Shown piece after piece: positions 1 through 9,431 of a stretch of 64,000 nucleotides of DNA. The notes beneath the pieces were generated by a model. It saw only the letters and a list, made by a program, of their open reading frames with translations. It searched no databases and was not told where the DNA came from. Numbering within the stretch: the first letter of the stretch is position 1; the number at the start of each line of letters is the position of its first letter. The position numbers and the translations under genes were made by a program. Origin of the DNA: Clostridia bacterium (lineage in GTDB: Bacteria; Bacillota; Clostridia; Oscillospirales; Acutalibacteraceae); NCBI GenBank assembly GCA_017397655.1, contig JAFQIG010000012.1, forward strand, positions 1 to 64,000, read 5' to 3'.

Positions 1-597
1 AACATAGAACAGACACGCAACAACAATTACCAGAAGTACAAACGGATCTGTCTCCGACTTCAGAAACGGTATTTCCGGCAGGTTCATATCCTTACCGTAG
101 ACCAAGAACAAGATCGCAACCTCGGCAAACAAAAGCTGTATTGTCGCCATTGCGATAAATATACCCAATCCGTAATTTGATATAGTTATCTTCTTTCTTA
201 TCATCGTAAATACTGTAAGAAGCAAAATATTCAAGGTGTTGTAAAATAAGAGCATCGGAAGCGTCGTTGTCTGTACATCTGCAAAGAGCATTTCAAGCAC
301 AACTACCGTAATTATTGATGAAGCATAGCTTACCGCTATATCAAGCACAATGACAAACGCCTTTGTTTTTACCGCTTCATCAAACAAAAACCATGCCAAC
401 AAAACAAAAATCATCCAGCTGATCATAACATGGATTATCGGATTGACAGAAAAAACCTTTTGTGAAAGCGACCAACCCGCAAACGGTACAAAAATTACGA
501 AAAATGCGGCAAGCTTATTTATCTTCGATTTCATATTAAAGAAAAGAAAGGCTACCGTTTGAACAAAAATCAGAGCATTGCTTATATACCACAACAT
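1..597 (-). CDS. GHKL sensor kinase paralog, N-terminal membrane part (cut by window edge)
   Basis: This is the N-terminal 199 codons of a gene that runs off the left edge. I translated it by hand from the ATG at 597 and found no stop. The predicted protein starts MLWYISNALIF and aligns residue for residue with the sensor domain of the kinase at 629-1912: about six hydrophobic segments and the shared motifs LLFAE, VYGKDMNLPE and LFYV. No catalytic domain lies inside the window. It starts 31 bases after the stop of the other kinase and is probably co-transcribed with it. Bases 1-104 are identical to 1313-1416, although the rest of the two genes has clearly diverged. By homology it is a peptide- or stress-sensing kinase of the AgrC/LytTR-associated type; the signal is unknown. 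Confidence 0.85.
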   Translation of the reverse strand, partial: MLWYISNALIFVQTVAFLFFNMKSKINKLAAFFVIFVPFAGWSLSQKVFSVNPIIHVMISWMIFVLLAWFLFDEAVKTKAFVIVLDIAVSYASSIITVVVLEMLFADVQTTTLPMLLFYNTLNILLLTVFTMIRKKITISNYGLGIFIAMATIQLLFAEVAILFLVYGKDMNLPEIPFLKSETDPFVLLVIVVACLFYV

Positions 598-628
598 TTT
601 TTCACCGCCTTTTGTTCTCTACTGTTTT

Positions 629-1912
629 TTATACATTTATCACAAGCAATGCCGTATACATATCGCCCTGCTGTTCCGTCATAAAACTGCCGTCATATTT
701 CTTTGCAATATCCCTGAGGATTTTCTGACCGAAGCCGTGTTTGTCAGAACGCTTTTTCTCACGTTTTTCCGTATCAAATCGATTCTTTGATGCTATTATC
801 AGCTTACCGTCTTCGATTACGCTTCGCAGCTCGATTCTTCTGCTGTCTTCCGACAGACCCGATACCGCATTGATGGCATTGTCAAGGATATTTACATACG
901 CATTGCATATATCCGCTTTTTCGGCATCCAGCTCGGACGGTATCTGTATGTCAAAATCATATTTGATCCCTTTGTCGCGACATACCGATGCTTTGTTTGA
1001 AACAATTGCATTGACAAGTGAATTCTCTGTATACTTTTCAAGATGTATTTCCGATATTCTTCCCTTGATCTGTGTCAGAATCTCCTGTGAATACTCTTTC
1101 TCTTTTTCGTCTCCGTCAACAAGACTTCCGACTATCTGCAGAATATTAGCCATGTCGTGACGAATTTTTCTCGCTTCCTCCGCATTCTTTTCTATCGACC
1201 GGTAATAATCAAGACTGATTTCGTTTTTGTATTCAGCAAATCGCATTTCCTCTTTTTCCTTTTCGCTTTGTGTCAGCTTTCGCATCATAACAAAAAGCAC
1301 GATATCTGACACAACATAGAACAGACACGCAACAACAATTACCAGAAGTACAAACGGATCTGTCTCCGACTTCAGAAACGGTATTTCCGGCAGGTTCATA
1401 TCCTTACCGTAGACCAGAAATAATGCAGATACTTCCGCAAATAAAAGCTGTATTATTGCAATTGCAATAAATATGCTCAGGTTGTAATTTGATATCTTTA
1501 TTCTTTTTCTTACTGCTGAAAACAACGTTAAAAGCAATCCGTTTAAGGTGACGTACAATGCAGCCATTGTGGGCGTTACCGTCTGTACATCGGCCGAAAC
1601 GATTTCCGAAATTACGACCAAAAAAATTGCCGACACATAGTTTATCACCATATCAAGAGCAATGACAAACACCTTCGTTTTTACCGTTTCGTCAAACAAA
1701 AGCCACGTCAGCGCAATAAATATTACCCAACCGACAGCAACGTGGAGCGGCGGATTTATCTGTGTCAAGGTCTTTTGCAAAAGTGCCCACGTGATATACG
1801 GTACTGCAATAATAAAGAAAGCTGCCGTCTTGTTTATTCTGGTTTTCATGTTGACAAAAAGGAACGCTACCATCTGTAATAATACCAATCCGTTTCCTAT
1901 GTACCACGACAT
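629..1912 (-). CDS. GHKL-type membrane sensor histidine kinase
   Basis: A 427-residue sensor kinase. Residues 1-210 form about six membrane segments. A dimerisation/phosphoacceptor region follows, with KIRHDMANI (likely phospho-His 252), and then an HATPase_c_5/GHKL domain with N-box NILDNAINAV near 341-350 and G-box KHGFGQK near 391. This is the architecture of AgrC-like kinases that pair with LytTR regulators. Its ATG overlaps the stop of the regulator at 1912-2613 by one base (TGATG), so the pair is translationally coupled and very probably a cognate two-component system. No AgrB or AgrD gene is visible in the window, so an autoinducing-peptide signal is only a possibility. Confidence 0.92.
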   Translation of the reverse strand: MSWYIGNGLVLLQMVAFLFVNMKTRINKTAAFFIIAVPYITWALLQKTLTQINPPLHVAVGWVIFIALTWLLFDETVKTKVFVIALDMVINYVSAIFLVVISEIVSADVQTVTPTMAALYVTLNGLLLTLFSAVRKRIKISNYNLSIFIAIAIIQLLFAEVSALFLVYGKDMNLPEIPFLKSETDPFVLLVIVVACLFYVVSDIVLFVMMRKLTQSEKEKEEMRFAEYKNEISLDYYRSIEKNAEEARKIRHDMANILQIVGSLVDGDEKEKEYSQEILTQIKGRISEIHLEKYTENSLVNAIVSNKASVCRDKGIKYDFDIQIPSELDAEKADICNAYVNILDNAINAVSGLSEDSRRIELRSVIEDGKLIIASKNRFDTEKREKKRSDKHGFGQKILRDIAKKYDGSFMTEQQGDMYTALLVINV

Positions 1913-2613
1913 CAGCTGATACCTCCCTTGAACTTGTAATACCTCAGCTCTGTTTCTTCCTTTTTTGATCTGGCAACATTTATCTTTTTTCCGTCAATCA
2001 TTGTAAAGATCTGTTTTTTATATTCAACAACATATCTGAGATTGACAAGATAGCTCTTGTGACACTTTACAAAATAGTCGGGAAAATCCTTTTCAACATC
2101 GCTCATCTTTTTATAGATGTGATACTGTGTACTCGTCGTATTTACAAACACCTTTTCGCGACTGCTTTCCATATAACAAATATCGCTGTAGCGCACCTTT
2201 TTTTCCTTGCCTTTTTCATTAAAGGTAAAGTAACTCTTCGGATTTTCGCTTTCACTCATCGCTGCCTCTATGTATCTGTACAGCATTTCGGGTCGAATCG
2301 GCTTGTCAATAACTCCGAAAGGTGTCAAAGAAAAGAAAATCTCGGACACCCTGTTTTGATAACCCGATATGAAAACAATCTTTGCATCAGGCATTTTTTT
2401 ACTTAAATACAAGCCCATATCAATACCGTTTTCGCTTTCCAGAACTATATCCATAAACACGATATCAAATACCTCTTCGCTGTAGGAATCAACAAGCTCC
2501 TTCATCCTCTGTATACCGATAACGAAGCTGTCGGGATAACGTTCTGTTATCATATCACATACCGTGTCAACTATTACCCTTTCGTCATCACAAACAAGAA
2601 TTTTCATCTTCAC
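1912..2613 (-). CDS. LytTR-family response regulator (AgrA-like)
   Basis: A 233-residue response regulator. The receiver domain (about 1-120) has the acidic pair in CDDE, the phosphoacceptor D55 in FMDIV and the conserved Lys in DKPIRPE. The C-terminal LytTR DNA-binding domain (about 135-230) contains YMESSREKVFV and a CHKSYLVNL segment typical of the family. It is the first gene of an operon with the two kinases downstream. A good promoter lies directly upstream (2654-2682). Its receiver site is intact, unlike that of the second LytTR regulator at 38616. Targets cannot be told from the sequence. Confidence 0.93.
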   Translation of the reverse strand: MKMKILVCDDERVIVDTVCDMITERYPDSFVIGIQRMKELVDSYSEEVFDIVFMDIVLESENGIDMGLYLSKKMPDAKIVFISGYQNRVSEIFFSLTPFGVIDKPIRPEMLYRYIEAAMSESENPKSYFTFNEKGKEKKVRYSDICYMESSREKVFVNTTSTQYHIYKKMSDVEKDFPDYFVKCHKSYLVNLRYVVEYKKQIFTMIDGKKINVARSKKEETELRYYKFKGGIS

Positions 2614-2653
2614 AACACCCTAATTTTCCGATAAATAATGCTACTTTCAATTT

Positions 2654-2682
2654 ATTATATAGAACAATTTATCAATCGTCAA
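2654..2682 (-). promoter_or_regulatory. Sigma-A promoter of the LytTR regulator-kinase operon
   Basis: On the minus strand, TTGACG (2677-2682) and TATAAT (2654-2659) are separated by 17 bases, about 40 bases upstream of the regulator ATG. Confidence 0.8.
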
Positions 2683-2726
2683 TAAAAATTACCGATTTTT
2701 CCGATGAATATATCAAGCGAATATCA

Positions 2727-2770
2727 AAAAACAGACTGTAAAAAAACTTTCGTTTTTTACAGCCTGTTTT
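2727..2770 (-). terminator. Rho-independent terminator after the YdjC gene
   Basis: An inverted repeat (ACAG-N-CTGTAAAAAA paired with its complement, loop CTTTCG) is followed by a T-run on the minus strand, 12 bases after the stop of the deacetylase gene. Confidence 0.8.
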
Positions 2771-2781
2771 AAGTTGTTTTA

Positions 2782-3681
2782 TTATTCGCCGAAGCGCATC
2801 TTTTTAAGATCTCTGTAATTGATGAGCTTGATTCCGCAAGCTTCAATATGCTGACGTGTTTTGGGATCCTTCATAATTTCGTATTCCCACGTACGCTTTT
2901 TCCAGTTGCCTGTAATGGCTTTAAGCTCGTCGCTCTCTACTGCCGGATGGAGATACGTTTCGGTAACACCTGCAGGGAAGGATCTGTAAAGCTCGTAGAG
3001 ATATTCTCTGAAATTCTCATAGCTGTCGTTCTGAGGACCGTTCCACTCGTTGGGAATGAGGTAGTCGGGCATTGCAACCTTTTTCTCATTAGCATAAGCG
3101 ATAACGTTCTTTGCATACTGAGCAATCATTTCCTTATCAATCTTGATATCCAGCGTTTCGTTATCAAGGTGATCCATCATAAAGTTTGACGGAAAACGGA
3201 ACGGAAAACCGTACTCGCCTGCTACATCAAAAGCGACATTGAGAAGTTCAAGTCTGCCTGTTTCGATACCGTAAATAGAGCCCATATGGTTATCAACGTG
3301 AGAAGGATTCAAACCGTACTTTTTAAGCAGCTCAATCTGTGCCTTTATCTCATTTTCGATCTCGTCAATGTCTGCATTTTCTTCGACCTGATCGCTCTCG
3401 TGCCACATAAAGTGACCGCTTTCGTCCATAAGCGACTTGTTGTTTGTATTGACGGGAGCCCATCGATACTTGCCCCACTCGCTTGTGAGTGTCCAATGAA
3501 CACCGATGGCAAGCTCGGGATTTTCTTTGGCAAACAGTGCCGCTTCATATGCCCAGGGACACGGTGCCATTATGGTGGAGGAAGTAAGTGATCCGCCACT
3601 TTTAAAAATATCCATAATGGCAACATTGGAGGAATGCGACATACCGAAATCATCGGCATTGATAATTAAATATTTATCCAT
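2782..3681 (-). CDS. YdjC/ChbG-family carbohydrate deacetylase
   Basis: A 299-residue protein of the YdjC-like (ChbG/HpnK) family of metal-dependent deacetylases acting on N-acetylated sugars. The N-terminal motif INADDFG (D10, D11), GVHWTLT near residue 61 and HVDNHMG supply the expected Asp/His metal ligands on a TIM-like barrel. There is no signal peptide, so it is probably cytoplasmic. It lies 35 bases downstream of the secreted PHP protein and is followed by a terminator, so the two form a two-gene operon. By family it should deacetylate an amino-sugar breakdown product such as chitobiose-type disaccharides; the real substrate is not shown. Confidence 0.88.
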   Translation of the reverse strand: MDKYLIINADDFGMSHSSNVAIMDIFKSGGSLTSSTIMAPCPWAYEAALFAKENPELAIGVHWTLTSEWGKYRWAPVNTNNKSLMDESGHFMWHESDQVEENADIDEIENEIKAQIELLKKYGLNPSHVDNHMGSIYGIETGRLELLNVAFDVAGEYGFPFRFPSNFMMDHLDNETLDIKIDKEMIAQYAKNVIAYANEKKVAMPDYLIPNEWNGPQNDSYENFREYLYELYRSFPAGVTETYLHPAVESDELKAITGNWKKRTWEYEIMKDPKTRQHIEACGIKLINYRDLKKMRFGE

Positions 3682-3716
3682 TGATGAGCTTCCTTTCCTG
3701 TTCCTGATTTTCAGAT

Positions 3717-5105
3717 TTAATCAACGATAAGTCTGATTAATTCCTGGAATATACAATAAAATCTTGAGCTCTTGAGTGCAAAGATAATACGCTCAAATAT
3801 TGCTGCGGGAGAATTGTCTCTTTCGTACTTCAAAGGCTCTGTACCGTCGTCAATTACGAGTGCCTGTGTCAGAGTCATACCGCCTTCACCGATAAGCTGT
3901 GCACGGACATAAAGGAAGTCCTCGCTGCCGTCGATGCTGTCAAGGTCAAGCACATATGTATACTCGCCGTTTGTATCATAATCCTTCTCTGCGATAACAT
4001 CGCCGTTTGCAACGAAAGTAAGATTGTTTGCGTGTTCAAAAACGATCTTGACCTTGTGTCCGTCAACCTCAACTCTCTTGAATTCAGGTACGGGCAGGCC
4101 GCAGTTCTTGACATCCATTTCCTCATCGGGACCTAAAAGCTCATTTGCTCTTACATTGTGAGTTACAAGGAAAGATGCACCGTTCTTCATAGTCTTTTTG
4201 ATGTTTTCTATATTGTTTTCCTCCATCATAAAGACAGCATAAGATGAATCAACGTTATCAAGTGTATGTGCATCGCTGTTAGAGAAGCCTACTACCGTAT
4301 CGCCATAAGGAATGACTTCCATCAGAAGATTGTCCCAAAGCTCACGGTTGTACGGTTCGGTACCATTGTCTTCATTGAATACTTCCATACCGAGACAAGT
4401 GTCATATCTCAAAAGAAGATCTGCAAAGAATTCAATATTCTTTTTGTCGTGAACGGCATCCTTGTTCTGGTTTGAAGCAAGCCAGTCACCGGGATGGTTG
4501 ATAAGTGAAAGACCGCCGATTTCGTCAACCTGGTTTATGGCATACTCAAATCCGTTTTCAAATCCGAGATTCTGATTGCCGTAATTTGAGGGAAGGAAAT
4601 ATCCGTTTACGTGGCTCTTTGTCAATGTAAGAGCGTTAAGCTCGTTACCGCCGGTAACGCAGGTCATTCCGAAGCCTCTCGGCTCATTTGTCTTTGCAAG
4701 CGGATATGTTCCTGCAAGAACGCCGTAGTACTGCTCATCTGTCAGAGGAGTAACGCTTTTACCCATAAGATACTGATAAGAGTAAAGCAGTCTCTGATAC
4801 GGTTTTTTGTTCCACTCAACACCTGTGACACCGTGGTCGGTCATGCTGAGAAAATCAAATCCCTGCTCATAATGCTCAAGAATCATTGCGTTAAGATCCT
4901 CGTCAGCGTCACTTGCAGTAGAATGTGTGTGAAGATTGCCTTTGTATGCGCCCCAGGCGTTTTCTCCGTCCCAGATAACATCCTCATAGGGGGACACGAT
5001 AGTGTAGTCTCTCTCTCCTTCTGCACTTACGCAGAAAGAAAACGAAAGAACTGCTACAGACAATGCTAAAAGCACCGATAAAAATGTTTTTCCGAATTTT
5101 CTCAT
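3717..5105 (-). CDS. Secreted PHP-domain phosphoesterase
   Basis: I place the start at the ATG at 5105 (462 residues) because it follows AGGAGG at 5113-5118 and begins a clear signal peptide (MRKFGKTFLSVLLALSVAVL...CVSAEG). The mature part opens with a PHP domain: NLHTHSTASDA, then DFLSMTDHG, then INHPGDW and GFSNSDAH, the usual His/Asp metal ligands. The C-terminal roughly 100 residues look beta-rich. PHP proteins hydrolyse phosphoesters; an exported one may act on cell-surface or environmental substrates. It has its own promoter and is followed by the YdjC deacetylase gene. The longer in-frame extension upstream has no ribosome site. Confidence 0.85.
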   Translation of the reverse strand: MRKFGKTFLSVLLALSVAVLSFSFCVSAEGERDYTIVSPYEDVIWDGENAWGAYKGNLHTHSTASDADEDLNAMILEHYEQGFDFLSMTDHGVTGVEWNKKPYQRLLYSYQYLMGKSVTPLTDEQYYGVLAGTYPLAKTNEPRGFGMTCVTGGNELNALTLTKSHVNGYFLPSNYGNQNLGFENGFEYAINQVDEIGGLSLINHPGDWLASNQNKDAVHDKKNIEFFADLLLRYDTCLGMEVFNEDNGTEPYNRELWDNLLMEVIPYGDTVVGFSNSDAHTLDNVDSSYAVFMMEENNIENIKKTMKNGASFLVTHNVRANELLGPDEEMDVKNCGLPVPEFKRVEVDGHKVKIVFEHANNLTFVANGDVIAEKDYDTNGEYTYVLDLDSIDGSEDFLYVRAQLIGEGGMTLTQALVIDDGTEPLKYERDNSPAAIFERIIFALKSSRFYCIFQELIRLIVD

Positions 5106-5130
5106 TATTATACCTCCTGTTCTTTTGTCA

Positions 5131-5159
5131 ATTGTACCACAAAAATACATTTTTGTAAA
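5131..5159 (-). promoter_or_regulatory. Promoter of the PHP-YdjC operon
   Basis: On the minus strand, TTTACA (5154-5159) and TACAAT (5131-5136) have a 17-base spacer, just upstream of the AGGAGG and ATG of the PHP gene. Confidence 0.7.
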
Positions 5160-5183
5160 CAACAAATCAATATGTCGGCTGAC

Positions 5184-5225
5184 AAAAAAAGGATTTTTAT
5201 CCCGCAAGACAAAAATCCTTTTTAT
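5184..5225 (-). terminator. Terminator after the dehydratase-like gene
   Basis: A stem of AAGGATTTTT with its complement and T-runs on both sides sits directly after the stop at 5231. It separates this operon from the PHP gene downstream. Confidence 0.8.
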
Positions 5226-5230
5226 TAAAA

Positions 5231-6499
5231 TCAAACAGTCTGCTCCTCTGCAGCACGGTCATTTTCACGTGCAACAGCCAGCATAAGACGGATTCTGTTC
5301 TCCTGATTGACTCTTGTTGCACCGGGGTCGTAGTCAATGGGAACAATATTTGACTGCGGATACAATTCTTTCAGCTTTCTGATCATACCCTTGCCGACAA
5401 TGTGGTTGGGCAGACATCCGAAAGGCTGTGCACAAACGATGTTGCCGTAACCGCTTTCAATAAGCTCCATCATCTCTGCTGTCAGAAGCCAGCCCTCGCC
5501 CATCTTACAACCCGGGCCGATGATCTTTGTGCAGATTTCCTTGATATGAGCATAAGGTTCGGGTACTACAAAGTTTCCGTATGCAGCTGCAGCATCGCGA
5601 AGAATTTTTTCAAACTTGGCAAGATACCACATTGCAATCTTCATAGCAACACCCTTTGCCCACTTGCCTCCGTAAAGCTTTACATCCTCAAGACGGTTAT
5701 CAACCTTGAAAAGTATGAAGCCGAGAAGTCCCGGTACCATTACTTCACAGTCCTGCGAGAAAAGGAATTCTTCCAGATTGTTGTTGGCAAGCGGAGAATA
5801 CTTTACGTAAATCTCGCCGACAACACCGACGCGTGTCTTTTTGATATTGTTAACAGGTATCTTTGAAAAGCTTTCCGTGATCTTCGGAAGAATCTTTTTC
5901 ATTATTCCGAACGAGTAACCCTTGCCTTTTGCAAACATCGCGCTGAGATCCTCAACCCATTTATTAACCAGAGCACGTGACTCACCGACATTCTTTTCAT
6001 ACGGCTCAACCTGATTCTTAAGAAGAGTAAGAAGGTCGCCGTAAATAAGCGAAGAAAGCATCTTGAGCGCCATGGAAATTCTGATCTTGAATCCGCTGTT
6101 CTTCTCAAGGCCCGAAAGGTTCAGAGAGATTACGGGAATCTGCGGATAACCTGCTTTTTTAAGCGCTTTTCTGAGAAGATGGATATAGTTGGAGGCTCTG
6201 CATCCGCCGCCTGACTGTGTAATCAGAAGAGCAGTCTTGTCCGGGTTATATTTGCCTGTATTAAGTGCGTCAATAAGCTGTCCGATAACAAGAAGCGCAG
6301 GATAGCACGTGTCGTTATGAACATATTTAAGACCTTCATCAACAACTGTTCTTCCGTCATTTTTCAAAAGCTCTACGTTATATCCGTACTGCTTGAAAAG
6401 ATTCAGGAACAGCGAAAAATGAATATCAAGCATATTGGGTGCAAGGATAGTGTAGTCCATCATATCCTTGGTAAATTCCACTCTGTCTGTAGGATTCAC
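5231..6499 (-). CDS. 2-hydroxyacyl-CoA dehydratase D-component-like protein
   Basis: A 422-residue protein starting at a GTG (6499) behind TAAGGAGG. It resembles the C-terminal 2-hydroxyglutaryl-CoA dehydratase D-like part of the large activase-dehydratase proteins found across Clostridia. Conserved cysteines occur in HNDTCYPA, SGGGCRASN and CAQPFGCLPN, suitable for an iron-sulfur site. It follows the activase gene by 12 bases. In many relatives, as I recall, the two parts are one polypeptide of about 1,400 residues; here they are separate. The biochemical reaction of this subfamily is not established, so the call describes homology, not a proven dehydratase. Confidence 0.8.
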   Translation of the reverse strand: MNPTDRVEFTKDMMDYTILAPNMLDIHFSLFLNLFKQYGYNVELLKNDGRTVVDEGLKYVHNDTCYPALLVIGQLIDALNTGKYNPDKTALLITQSGGGCRASNYIHLLRKALKKAGYPQIPVISLNLSGLEKNSGFKIRISMALKMLSSLIYGDLLTLLKNQVEPYEKNVGESRALVNKWVEDLSAMFAKGKGYSFGIMKKILPKITESFSKIPVNNIKKTRVGVVGEIYVKYSPLANNNLEEFLFSQDCEVMVPGLLGFILFKVDNRLEDVKLYGGKWAKGVAMKIAMWYLAKFEKILRDAAAAYGNFVVPEPYAHIKEICTKIIGPGCKMGEGWLLTAEMMELIESGYGNIVCAQPFGCLPNHIVGKGMIRKLKELYPQSNIVPIDYDPGATRVNQENRIRLMLAVARENDRAAEEQTV

Positions 6500-6511
6500 G
6501 GTAACGCCTCC

Positions 6512-9415
6512 TTATCTTCCTGTAGCGGCAAACAAGCTGCGAAGTCTTATCTTTACCGCACCGGGATTTGAAATTTCGTCAATCTTGATCTGTGTATAGA
6601 TCTTTCCCGTTCTTTCAAGTATCGAACGGACCTCATCGGTGGTGATGGCATCAACACCGCATCCGAAGGATACAAGCTGAACAAGGTTAATGTCGTTGTC
6701 ATTCTTATCGGAAACATATTTTGCCGCCGCATAGAGACGTGAATGATATGTCCACTGGTCAAGAACGCTTGTCGGGAATTTTGTTATCTGATTGCTGATT
6801 GCATCCTCTGTAATAACAGCGGCACCGCATTCAACAATAAGCTTATCAATACTATGATTAATTTCTTCATCAAGATGGTACGGTCTGCCGCAAAGAATGA
6901 TTACGGGAAGATCTCTTTCCTTTGCTTCCTTAAGTGCCTTTACACCGTAGTCTCTGATGCTCTTCATATATGCGTAGTACTCGTCATACGCCTTGTCGCT
7001 GGCATTCTTGACCTGAGCCTTTGTCAGATCGGGGAAGCTCTTGACAAGAGATTCGTGAATCTTTGCAGGGAAGTACTTACGTCTGTGAAGTCCGAAGTAA
7101 TCACACATAAAGTTGATGTTCTTAAGCTCCGATACATTAGAACGGATAACCTCGGGATAATACGCAACAACGGGACAGTTGTAGTTGTTGTCACCGAGAT
7201 TTTCATCAAGGTTGTATGTCATACACGGATAGAAGATATGCTTTATACCGCCGTCAAGAAGCGCCTGGATATGACCGTGAAGAAGCTTTGCGGGATAGCA
7301 GACCGTATCCGACGGGATTGTATGCTGTCCGAGTGTATAAAGCTGTCTTGTTGATTTGGGCGAAACCTCAACGCCGAAGCCGAGCTCCTTGAAGAATGTA
7401 TGCCAGAACGGCAGAAGCTCAAACATATTAAGACCCATTGCAAGACCGATTGTCTCACGGCTGCCCTTGAAGCTCTGATATTTGTCAAGAAGACTCTTTT
7501 TATAGTCGAACATATTGATCGGATTGTCAATCTGTTTTGACTTGATCGGCTTACTGCACTTGTTGCCGCCGATGAACTTTCTGCCGCCGCTGAAGGTATT
7601 GATTGTCAGACGGCAATTGTTGCTGCATCCGCCGCAAAGGATATTCTTTGTTGTATGTTCAAAGCTCTTGAGCTCTTCTGCGCTGATGATGGTGCTCTTT
7701 TGCGGAGCTCTCTTTAATGCATAAAGTGCGGCACCGTAAGCACCCATAAGTCCGGAAATATTGGGTCTGACAACATCTCTGCCGATTTCCTGTTCAAAAG
7801 CACGAAGAACAGCATCGTTAAGGAATGTTCCGCCCTGAACAACGATATTCTTACCGAGGTCATCAGCGCTGGCGGCTCTGATAACCTTATAGATTGCGTT
7901 CTTGACAACACTTATCGAAAGACCTGCCGAAATATTTTCGATAGAGGCACCGTCCTTCTGAGCCTGCTTAACGGAAGAGTTCATAAATACGGTACAGCGT
8001 GAACCGAGATCAACCGGCTTTTCCGCAAGAAGTCCGAGACGTGAAAACTCCTCGATACCGTAGCCCCATGCTGCCGCAAATGTCTGCAGGAAAGATCCGC
8101 ATCCTGAAGAACACGCTTCGTTAAGGAAAATGTTGTCGATTGCGCCGTTTTTGATCTTAAAGCACTTGATATCCTGACCGCCGATGTCGATGATAAAGTC
8201 AACATCATTCTTAAACTTTTTAGCCGCTGTATAGTGAGCAATTGTTTCAACGATACCGAAATCAATCGCAAAAGCGTTCTTGATAATTTCCTCACCGTAA
8301 CCTGTAACGGCGCTGGAAACAACAACTGCAGAGGGATAATTCTCATAGAAATCTGCAAGGAAATTTTTGATAAGAGAAACCGCGTCTCCGCTGTTGGGCA
8401 TATAACGGCTGAAGATAATCTCGCCGTCTTCGTTGATAGCGGCCGCCTTGACTGTTGTGGAGCCTGCATCAATACCGATGCTGACCTTGCCGCCGTCAAG
8501 AAGCTTTCCGTCACACTTGACAGTATCCTTCGCGTGACGCTTGCTGAACTCTTTATATTCTTCTTCATTCGCAAAGAGAGCCTTTGCGCTTATGTAATCC
8601 TTGTTATCTTCAAGGTTTTTGATTTTTTCGGTAATATCCTTGATATTAAGAAGAGTTGCCGTGGGAGAAAGAGCAGCACCGAGTGCAACGTAGTAAAGAG
8701 AATTTTCGGGACAGATACCCTCTACACCGAGCTCCTTGTCAAACGCAACACGAAGCTCCGATAAAAAGTGAAGAGGTCCGCCGAGATAAACGACCTTGCC
8801 GCCGATACGTCTGCCCTGTGCAAGACCCGAAACCGTCTGATTGACAACTGCGGTAAAAATACTCGCAGCTACATCGGGCTTCTGAGCTCCCTGATTGAGA
8901 AGAGGCTGAATATCCGATTTTGCAAAAACGCCGCAACGTGAAGCTATGGAATAAATCTTCTCATGCTTCTTTGCTATTTCGTTCATTTCCGTCGGTGTTA
9001 TGTTGAGAAGAGATGCCATCTGGTCAATAAATGCACCTGTTCCTCCTGCGCAAGAGCCGTTCATTCTGACTTCTACACCGTTTGTGAAGAAGAGAATCTT
9101 TGCATCCTCACCGCCAAGCTCGATAACCGCATCGGTGCCGGGCAAGAACTTTGATACCGAAACTCTTGTAGCATAAACCTCCTGAACAAAGTCTATGCCG
9201 AGATCATTGGCAAAGCCCATACCTGCAGAACCCGAAATGCTGAGAGTTGCCTTGTCAGCACCGGGAACATTCTCCAGTATATCCTGGAGCATCTTTGCAC
9301 TTTTTTCGGAAATGTGGGAATAATGTCTTTCGTATGCACTGTAAAGTATCTTGTTGTCATCGTCGATCGCAACACACTTTAGCGTAGTTGAGCCGACGTC
9401 CATACCTATTCTCAT
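6512..9415 (-). CDS. Double BadF/BcrA/HgdC-type activase ATPase
   Basis: A 967-residue protein with two ASKHA-fold activase domains. Domain 1 (about 1-260) has DVGSTT, C122 in GSCAGGTGAF and C161 in SRCGVF. These are 39 residues apart, as in the [4Fe-4S]-bridging cysteines of HgdC. Domain 2 (about 310-560) repeats DAGSTT, ACSSGCGSF and GSRCTVF. The rest matches the DUF2229-type region, with GGCSNNCR and several further cysteines. It would couple ATP hydrolysis to low-potential electron transfer to the partner at 5231-6499. It follows two plsC genes by 16 bases and is probably in their operon. Substrate unknown. Confidence 0.87.
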   Translation of the reverse strand: MRIGMDVGSTTLKCVAIDDDNKILYSAYERHYSHISEKSAKMLQDILENVPGADKATLSISGSAGMGFANDLGIDFVQEVYATRVSVSKFLPGTDAVIELGGEDAKILFFTNGVEVRMNGSCAGGTGAFIDQMASLLNITPTEMNEIAKKHEKIYSIASRCGVFAKSDIQPLLNQGAQKPDVAASIFTAVVNQTVSGLAQGRRIGGKVVYLGGPLHFLSELRVAFDKELGVEGICPENSLYYVALGAALSPTATLLNIKDITEKIKNLEDNKDYISAKALFANEEEYKEFSKRHAKDTVKCDGKLLDGGKVSIGIDAGSTTVKAAAINEDGEIIFSRYMPNSGDAVSLIKNFLADFYENYPSAVVVSSAVTGYGEEIIKNAFAIDFGIVETIAHYTAAKKFKNDVDFIIDIGGQDIKCFKIKNGAIDNIFLNEACSSGCGSFLQTFAAAWGYGIEEFSRLGLLAEKPVDLGSRCTVFMNSSVKQAQKDGASIENISAGLSISVVKNAIYKVIRAASADDLGKNIVVQGGTFLNDAVLRAFEQEIGRDVVRPNISGLMGAYGAALYALKRAPQKSTIISAEELKSFEHTTKNILCGGCSNNCRLTINTFSGGRKFIGGNKCSKPIKSKQIDNPINMFDYKKSLLDKYQSFKGSRETIGLAMGLNMFELLPFWHTFFKELGFGVEVSPKSTRQLYTLGQHTIPSDTVCYPAKLLHGHIQALLDGGIKHIFYPCMTYNLDENLGDNNYNCPVVAYYPEVIRSNVSELKNINFMCDYFGLHRRKYFPAKIHESLVKSFPDLTKAQVKNASDKAYDEYYAYMKSIRDYGVKALKEAKERDLPVIILCGRPYHLDEEINHSIDKLIVECGAAVITEDAISNQITKFPTSVLDQWTYHSRLYAAAKYVSDKNDNDINLVQLVSFGCGVDAITTDEVRSILERTGKIYTQIKIDEISNPGAVKIRLRSLFAATGR

Positions 9416-9431
9416 ATCTGTTCACTCCTAT

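Noticed and set aside
1912-2613. agr-type quorum system with AgrB/AgrD
   Set aside because: Only the regulator and kinases are present in the window; no AgrB-like protease or AgrD-like peptide ORF was found beside them.
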